Shown here: positions 57,506 to 64,000 of the stretch, one piece after another
Layout: each line of letters opens with the position of its first letter
How positions within the stretch are numbered: the first letter of the stretch is position 1
Source of the DNA: Vinca minor
Lineage: Eukaryota; Streptophyta; Magnoliopsida; Gentianales; Apocynaceae
Direction: 5' to 3'
Assembly: GCA_026122235.1 (NCBI GenBank)
Contig: JAOCZM010000239.1
Coordinates: 124,001-188,000 of the forward strand
Length of the DNA stretch: 64,000 nucleotides
Position numbers and translations under genes: made by a program
The notes under the pieces: generated by a model
The model's database searches: none
What the model was told of the DNA's origin: nothing
Seen by the model: only the letters and a program-made list of their open reading frames with translations

Positions 57506-58165
57506 TGTAAGCCCTAAAGTCTAAATTCTCTATTTTGAGGAACGACGAACCGTTGATGAGATTTAATGTAATTATTATTTGTGTGATAAAACAAAGTACC
57601 AAGTCTATCAACAAAGCATATACATGACAAATGCAATCTTACACATTGAAGATCCAAGAGATGCCTACAAGAAGTACTTGGAGATTTTGGTATATGATAA
57701 AGATTAGATATTTCATATCTTGCAATCTCCCTTAGGAAAAGCTCAAATGATAATGATCATAATTTCCATGCATACACTTAAAATGTTTTCATGTTAAAAT
57801 ATTTTTGAAAAGGTTTTTCAAAGTGTTGAAAGAGTCATACAAAGTTTATACTTGAGAAAAATAGCATTTGATTTGACACTTAGTTGGGAAACCACTTTTA
57901 ACCTTCATCTTGGTTGACCGAAATATTACTTTGGAAGACTAGTTGAAGGTCGGTCGACCAAGCCTCTAGTTTCGTCGACTTAAGTGTTTCCCATCACTCA
58001 GTCTTTTCAAATGGTTTCAATCATTGAACGACTACTTTGCTTAGGTCGACTTCAATCCACTTCAGTCGACCGAGATAATGCTCCAGTCAACCAAGATATG
58101 GTTAGTTCGACCGAGATCGAAATAGAGCTATTTCATAAAATAGTTGAAAAGCACCCCCGGAGACA
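57506..58165 (+). repeat. 3' LTR of the copia-like element
   Basis: It starts TGTAAGCCCTAAAG and includes the part duplicated in the 5' LTR. Its end is lost where LINE-F sequence begins shortly after 58165. Confidence 0.65.
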
Positions 58166-58169
58166 ACCT

Positions 58170-60455
58170 ACACTATTTTTTAACTTGATGAGACAACTTA
58201 GACAAGAAGAACCCTTGTAACCTTACCTCTTCAGTCTATGTATGGAGTACTTAACTATCGTAATAAACAACGCTGTCAACAACTCCATCTGGTCCCCCCT
58301 TACGATTTCCTTATCAAGCCCACCCTTAACCCATTTAGTGTTTGCTGACGACATAATACTTCTCTCTCGTGCAGGCAATATAAATATTATAACCATTATC
58401 CATATTCTAGAAGACATTTGCTCTAAAACCGGTCAAAAACTAAACTTCGCAAAATCAAGAATTTTTTTTCACAGCCAAAAATTCCAAATATGTAAATAAA
58501 ATTACATCGGAAAATATTAAGGTTTTCTAAAATCCAATAAACTTATCCGTCACATACTCTTCCAGTATATATTAGACAACCAAAGGAAAAAGCTTGCCAC
58601 ATGGAAAACCAACTTTCTTACCTATCCCGACAGATGCACCTTGATAAAATCCTCCTTATCGACCATTCCTTCACATGTCATGCAACTTTTTAGTTTACCA
58701 ATAAAAACAACGAATATTATTGACTCTATATGTCAAAATTTCTTGTGGGGTTGCACAACGGATAAACCTAACTTACAACTCCTGTCTTGGAAAAGCATTT
58801 GTCAACCCCATCTCTTTGCCGACACCACTTAAGAAAATCCAAACAAAAAAACAAAGCTTCCTAGCGAGCCTCGCTTGGAGATGCTTCCTAACCAATCCCC
58901 ATATCACAAAAGAGAAACATCTTAGTTGAAAACGGCTTCAGGAATTAAACACACACTAATCCCCATCACCCATTTGGAAAGGTATTCTATCAGGTTGGAA
59001 CATTTGCAACAAACATTTAGTCTGGCATATCGAAAAAGGAAATAACATATATTTTGGTATGACAACTGGACCAACTTAGGCCCCCTAAAACACATCTCAT
59101 TGGACCCTTGCCCGAATCAGAACAAAAAATAAAAATTCGAGAGGTTATTGAGAATAATAAAAACATAACAAATAGATTATCCTTCACTTTGCCTCCACAC
59201 ATCTTAAACTTCACGCAATCCATACATGTTCCACTATATCCAATTTAAAATGACACACCAAGATGGAATCTAACATCTAATGGACATTTCTCAGTCTCCT
59301 CAGCACACAAATCATTACTGAAACCTCAAAACCCTAATAACCAAAATAATTTTAATTTTATTTGGCACACTCCAACACTCACTAAGATTAGATTTTTCAT
59401 TTGGCTATGTCTTTATAACCACATTCCTCATGCATCTCTTCTACACACCCGAAACATTTTACCCTCAAAATTCTGTGATGCTTGTCCACATGAAGCTGAA
59501 AATTCGGAACATATCATTAGATATTGTAAATATGCAATTATCAAATTAATCAACCCAAATATCAAACAAATCATTTTGTCACCCAATGCTTTTAACAACC
59601 GATTAAAATCCAATTGCACTACATCTCTGCACTACAATCCATTACCCAATGAGCCACTATATTCTCATTTGCATGTTGGAATCTTTGGATCAATCGAAAC
59701 GAAATATTTTTCAAGAAAAACATCCAAATATATGGCTATAATGACATCATATACAAAAGCATTGAGTTTGGCTATACAAATAATTTGATCCCCTAGCTGA
59801 AAAGAACTCAAGCTATGTATATAAAATTGGAACCACTTGAACATCTTCTATATAAGCTCAATGCTGACGGATCTTGCCTTAAAAAAATTGGCCTTGGAGG
59901 TGCAGGAGGGATAATTCGCAATTACCTGGGCGAATGGATTATAGGATTCAGTCTCCATCTACCAAGAAAAATAAATAATGAGGCTGAGCTGATGGCTCTG
60001 GGCTTCGGCCTAAAAATGGCTCTCAACAACAACCACTCAAATATGGTAGTCAATATTGACTCCTAATTCGTTTTAGACCTACTCACAAATTAAGACAACT
60101 TTAAATACTCTAACCTTGTTTCCAATTGCAGATTGCAAATATCCCAGCTAAAAATGGGCAGTCTGAAATAGACTTATTGACAAGCCAACCAAGTGGATGA
60201 TTTTCTTGCAAAGCACGACCCCGTTCATCCTTGTAGTTCGTATCAATTTTTCAGAACTCCACCAGATTTTGCATCCCACTCCTTGCACAACGACAAGGAT
60301 GGAAAATATTTTGCCAGATTTTTAGTACCTTAGTATCTCGGCTAGCTCGTAATATTAATTTTTGTCTTTTATTTCCTACCTTTCCTTGTACTGTTTTATA
60401 TCCATGTACTATTTGAACTACTTTCCCTTAATATAATGTCCTTTTCTACCACAAA
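58170..60455 (+). mobile_element. LINE-F: old L1 relic, 5'-truncated
   Basis: It begins in the RT with a decayed RQGDPLSPYLF-type motif (RQEEPL, stop, PYLF near 58190-58225) and ends with an A run at about 60450. It differs from the LINE-A to -G group in sequence and is more decayed. Confidence 0.75.
58190..60330 (+). pseudogene. LINE-F ORF2, RT end to RNase H
   Basis: RT: THLVFADDIILLSRAGN, with the FADD box intact, then KTGQKLNFAKS. Thumb segment at 58560-58832 (LATWKTNFLTYPDRCTLIKS). Zinc-finger segment at about 59380-59540 with CDACPHEAENSEH. RNase H at 59815-60066 (LNADGSCLKKIG, NEAELMAL, NIDS), followed by a TAA. Many stops and shifts separate these parts. Confidence 0.78.
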
Positions 60456-60903
60456 AAAACTATTGTTTTAACTCTCAAAAGATGTAAGAAAAATGTCACT
60501 TTAGGTAGGAGAAATTATAATGTTGGGGACAACATTTTCTTTTATTTAAAATCCTTCTGTTCAACCAAAAGAAACAAATTATGATGATTTTGCAATAAAA
60601 TCATCATTTTCCACTTTCACAATTTCTAATTATTTGGACAATGTGAAAGGAATCGAATCTCCAAAAGTAAGCAAGAATAATAAAAAGTGCTAAAACTAAT
60701 CATATATTCCTTATCAAGATTTCCATTTGATGTCATTACATGAAGTGGCATTTCATCAAATTATAGAATGTAACAACATAAATTGAAAATATTAATTAAG
60801 GTTGTTCAGACCTTAATTTTCATCTATTGTAGATCTTAGAAATTTGAGCACAGGGCAAAAAAATAAGTCCTTAGGATCAAGAATCGGAATCCTGGGGGAA
60901 TGA
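60456..60903. other. AT-rich sequence upstream of the cyclin exon
   Basis: No repeat or ORF is recognised. It could hold the promoter or an upstream exon of the cyclin gene, but nothing specific is seen. Confidence 0.5.
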
Positions 60904-61169
60904 GATAGCAATGGAGTGTCACCGCGTATTCTGGGAATTGTTTCGTCTGTTCTAGAGAAATGCATTCAAAAGAATGAGAAACGATTAAAGGGATCGAATG
61001 AGAAAGAGGTTATTACAATTTTCAATGGATCAAGAGCAGCTGCATTGAGAATAAGACAGTATCTTGATAGAATCATCAAGTATTCGAGTTGCAGGAGTTC
61101 TTTCTTTGTTGTTGCGTATATATACTTAGAGATATTTCTTCATCAGATGGATATTCATCTTACCTCTCT
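60904..61169 (+). pseudogene. U-type (P-type) cyclin, first-exon fragment
   Basis: The frame opens after a TGA at 60901-60903 and reads SPRILGIVSSVLEKCIQKNE, then AAALRIRQYLDRIIKYSSC and SSFFVVAYIYLEIF, the N-terminal half of the CYCU/CYCP cyclin box. These proteins (about 200 residues) bind cyclin-dependent kinases of the PHO80-like type and are nuclear or cytoplasmic. No ATG lies in frame before the stop, so the start is lost or in an upstream exon. After LTSLK the sequence AAAGTGAGAATG could be a splice donor. Without splicing the frame ends in a TAG at 61198-61200 just before LINE-G, so the rest of the gene is not in the window. A functional gene split by an intron-borne LINE is possible, but a fragment is equally likely. 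Confidence 0.72.
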
Positions 61170-61211
61170 TAAAGTGAGAATGGCTAGGAAAGGGTATTAG
61201 CTCTGGCGATT

Positions 61212-61243
61212 CCCGCGATGAACAGTAACCCGCGATGAACAGT
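61212..61243. repeat. 15-bp direct repeat in the LINE-G 5' UTR
   Basis: CCCGCGATGAACAGT occurs at 61212-61226 and 61229-61243, separated by two bases. The 5' UTR that follows (to 61764) has no ORF of note. Confidence 0.9.
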
Positions 61244-61764
61244 GAAAACCCTCACAAATTGCAGTGCTCGGGCGCGATTTTGAAGGTTTCTTCGCTATCT
61301 TTGAATGATTCGCGGTCTCTTGAAGGAATTATCTCATTATTACCGGCTTGATTCACTAATTATGGGATTTGAAGAGCTCCTCTAGCAACTCGGAGACTCT
61401 TTTTTCTCAACAGATTTTAGTGGATTTTTGCTCTGCCATCGTGCCGCTGGGTTGCAGCTGGGATTGGCGAAAAGCTTTTGCCGCTGCATCTCTCGAGATG
61501 GTGTAGCACGCTGCGGCTGATTTTTCAACTCGAAACTCGGTCTCTCTTCGAGCTCGCGATTGTGAACAGATGGCAGCGTTTTGAACAGAGCTGCTGAACA
61601 TCATTCACGGTTTGTTCTCTGCTTTTTGCTTTAGTTTCGTTAATTGGTTGACTTTGGCCCCAATCTCCCGTGCTTGTGTTTACTCGCTTTTGAGTTAAGG
61701 TGCTTCTTGCTTACACTCTAGCCTCGAGCTCCCCGTGGCTCTTTTTACTCGCATCGCGGCCACT

Positions 61765-63724
61765 ATGGCTGCCGTTACACAGCCGGCTGCCTTGGAACCC
61801 ACTTTGGCAGCCCCTAACCCCTGGAAAAATAAAAGTTTTGCAGATTTACTTGCCCGGCCGGTATCCGCTATTGCTTCCCTTCCTATTACCCCTTTGGAAC
61901 AATTTAAAGGGGAACCTAACTTGATAATACCGGCGGATGAACATGATCTTCTCATTTCCCCTTGGGAATTTGCTCTAGTTGGAAAATTCCAAAAAAATGT
62001 ACCCAATATGGAAGCTTTGAGGAAATCTTTTCACAAAGTAGGTTTTAAAGGGAACTTTTGGATTGGCAGAATGGATCCGCGTCACATTCTTATACGCTTT
62101 GATTTAGAAGAAGATTATTGTAGATTGTGGCGTCAAGGAATTTGGACTTTTTGTGGATTACTCATGAGAGTATTTAAATGGACGTACGATTTTAATGTTC
62201 ATGAAGAACCATCTATTGTGCCAATTTGGATTGGCTTTGAAGGTTTGCCGATCCATTTATATAATAAATCAAAGCTCTTCTCCTTAGCACAAGCCGTTGG
62301 TCATCCTCTGGCTTTGGATGGACCCACCGCCGCCGCCTCACGACCAAGCGTGGCCAAGGTATGTGTGGAGGTGGATCTTTTATCGGAATTGCCTCAAAGG
62401 GTTCGTATTACACACGCAAAAACGGGGAAAGGATATTGGCAATCCATTACTTATGATGATCTTCCTGATTATTGCCTTGGGTGTATGAAGATTGGTCATG
62501 ATATGAGTCAATGTGGTAAAGCTTCTACCTCAAACGTCGAAAACACTAAGAAAAAGGACAATGATCCTCCGCCACCGCCGCCCGTAGAGATAATTTTAAA
62601 CACAAAGACAAATGACAAGAATCCACTACAGCCGCCGCCCGTGGAGAGAATCTTAAGTTCGGGTATTCAGATTACTTATCCTGCAAGGCAAGAATGGGTT
62701 CAAGCGGGAAAGAAAAAGAAAAATCAGAGGACAAATCAGAAGCTTCAGACGGTTTCTATCCCTACTCCAGTTCTGCCACCGGTTAACACAAGCTCTCCAG
62801 TGATTGCCGCTACTACCATCAATCAAGGTACGGCTTCGATCCCTGTTTCCGTTTCATCGGATGTTGCTACTGTGGCTGGTACGGTTTTGCAGGTACACAG
62901 CTCGGAAAATCGATGCCCGCATGACTTGCACTGGACATAGTCACACCTCAACTTTCCACCCTGTTACTGCCCCTGTTTTGCCCGAGGCTGCTGCCACTTG
63001 TTCACGCACCGAGCTCATGGTGAGAACTCATCTCCGACTATGGCTCACTCAACTCTACCACCAGTTGCAGCTATAGCTCAGCATGCCACTGCATCCCCCT
63101 GTCCCCGACCTCGAGATCTGTTGCTCGCCCTCGCTCCGCACACGATCGCCCTCTGCTCCGCACCACGACTACCGCAATCGTATCGCCTCCGGCTGAGTTT
63201 CGTTCACCAGCAATGACCTCGGCTACTGTTGCCGCCCCTGCTCTGCAACCGGCTGCAGCTGAACTACTTCCGGAGGTTCTTTCACCTGCAATAACCTCGG
63301 CTCATCGTTGCTGCCCTTACTACTCGCAACCCGGATGCACTGCACTACTTCCCAGGATGTGGTTCATTCACCGATCGCGGCTCTAGCTCATAATGCCACC
63401 GCCCCTGGGTTTTTCTACAAGATGATGGTTGTGATGTCCCAAGTGTAATACCTGTAGGTGGAGAGGGTCATACACCAAGGAATTTGGAAGACCGGCTCGA
63501 CCGGATGACGAGACCCAGCTCAATCGGGCCGATAAGGACCAAAGCGGGACCGGCTGACCCCCGAATCACCCATTCCCTCTCGGGATACCACATGTGGTCG
63601 GGTTATTGTTGATCTTTCCTCTTTTGTCATCACTAATGAAGCACAAAATTCTTCTACATCTCAATTGCCTTTGCGGCGATCTCCTAGAATTGCTCAAAAG
63701 GGATCGTCTTCTACTAAAAATTAG
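61765..63724 (+). pseudogene. LINE-G ORF1 (DUF4283, zinc knuckle), frame-shifted
   Basis: The ATG at 61765 starts MAAVTQPAALEPTL, followed by NPWKNKSFADLLARPV. The DUF4283 core (ILIRFDLEEDYCRLWRQGIW) and a complete CCHC knuckle (CLGCMKIGHDMSQC) are in one frame. A GTG at 61735 is in frame upstream, but the ATG matches the start in relatives. The frame shifts before TAG at 62938-62940. A basic C-terminus (PLRRSPRIAQKGS) ending at 63724 is recognisable in another frame. The stretch between is Pro/Ala-coding but broken, partly by non-matching sequence at about 63430-63610. It binds LINE RNA in intact copies. Confidence 0.82.
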
Positions 63725-63761
63725 CTTTTGCTACTTTTACTTCTCATTCATATTTATTTTG

Positions 63762-64000
63762 ATGAATGCTATTATATGGAACATAAGGGGAATAGCGAAT
63801 GACAGCACGATATCTAATATCAGGCAATTTAAAAGAGAGCATCGTTTAAACCTTATTGTCTTATTAGAACCTATGGTGGGGTTAGCGGACCTCTACACTT
63901 ATACTCGGCGTATTGGTTTTGATTTTAGCTATGGCAATTGTTGTAGCAAAATTTGGATTATGTGGGATGCTTCGCTGGATTTAGTCATTTTGGAGGACTT
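63762..64000 (+). CDS. LINE-G ORF2, start only (endonuclease)
   Basis: ATG at 63762 opens MNAIIWNIRGIANDSTISNI, the typical endonuclease start. The frame stays open to the window edge (ends at LDLVILED). It starts 38 bases after the ORF1 stop. Whether the rest is intact cannot be seen. Confidence 0.85.
   Translation, partial: MNAIIWNIRGIANDSTISNIRQFKREHRLNLIVLLEPMVGLADLYTYTRRIGFDFSYGNCCSKIWIMWDASLDLVILED

Larger units (their letters stand above)
54949..58165 (+). mobile_element. Non-autonomous copia-like LTR element, truncated
   Basis: Two direct repeats (54949-about 55440 and 57702-58165) share GATTAGATATTTCATATCTT and later GGTCGACC-like motifs. The 3' copy starts at TGTAAGCCCTAAAG (57506) after a purine tract (CAAGGGGAGAT), matching the LTR start style of the element at 1396. 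The 5' LTR has lost its first ~200 bases. The internal part encodes only an unrecognised basic protein in pieces. LTR identity is clearly lower than in the element at 1396, so this insertion is older. Confidence 0.7.
61200..64000 (+). mobile_element. LINE-G: 5' half of a plant L1
   Basis: A 5' UTR of about 560 bases, ORF1 and the start of ORF2 are present, and the rest lies beyond the window. The ORF1 N-terminus and the ORF2 start match LINE-B closely. The exact 5' junction with the cyclin gene is about 61170-61210. Confidence 0.85.

Overview
The window is nuclear DNA of a flowering plant, most likely a eudicot. It is AT-rich and crowded with nested retroelements: plant L1 LINEs with a C-terminal RNase H domain, Ty1-copia and Ty3-gypsy LTR elements primed by initiator tRNA-Met, a tRNA-derived SINE and Stowaway-like MITEs. 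Only two pieces look like host genes: an intact tRNA-Arg(ACG) at 52679-52751 and a U-type (P-type) cyclin exon at 60904-61169. The species cannot be named from this sequence.

Layout. Positions 1-34501 were originally a head-to-tail array of a unit of about 1.8 kb (copies A-F here), each with a (TA)n tract and a degenerate reading frame. The array has been opened repeatedly. Copy A carries a gag-only copia element (1396-8917, GAATT target duplication). Its 5' LTR in turn carries a SINE (1579-2034, 15-bp duplication) whose body holds a GC-rich minisatellite. LINE-A (9164-15198) and LINE-B (15262-21622, opposite strand) replace the end of copy A and the start of the next unit, and LINE-A is split by a solo copia LTR (10157-11703, GTATC duplication). 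LINE-C (23519-28595, minus) sits in copy C. Copies D and E are whole, and copy F ends at a minus-strand copia fragment whose LTR is the same family as the solo LTRs.

From 34.5 to 50.4 kb there are copia LTR fragments, two LINE fragments (D and E, the second split by another solo LTR with a CTAAA duplication), a Ty3 pol relic with an RT-to-integrase deletion, and a minus-strand gag-only Ty3 element. From 50.4 to 54.9 kb the sequence is mostly single-copy AT-rich DNA with MITE remnants, an RNase H-like fragment containing an exact 75-bp in-frame duplication, and the tRNA gene. From 54.9 to 60.5 kb lie a copia-like non-autonomous LTR element and an older L1 relic (LINE-F). The cyclin exon is followed at once by the 5' half of LINE-G, which runs off the window.

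No complete autonomous element is present. Every LINE ORF2 carries stops, shifts or deletions or is cut by the window edge, and both LTR elements that keep a gag lack pol. Any movement would need enzymes from elsewhere in the genome. Clade-level names and the cyclin call rest on motif recognition by eye, without database searches.
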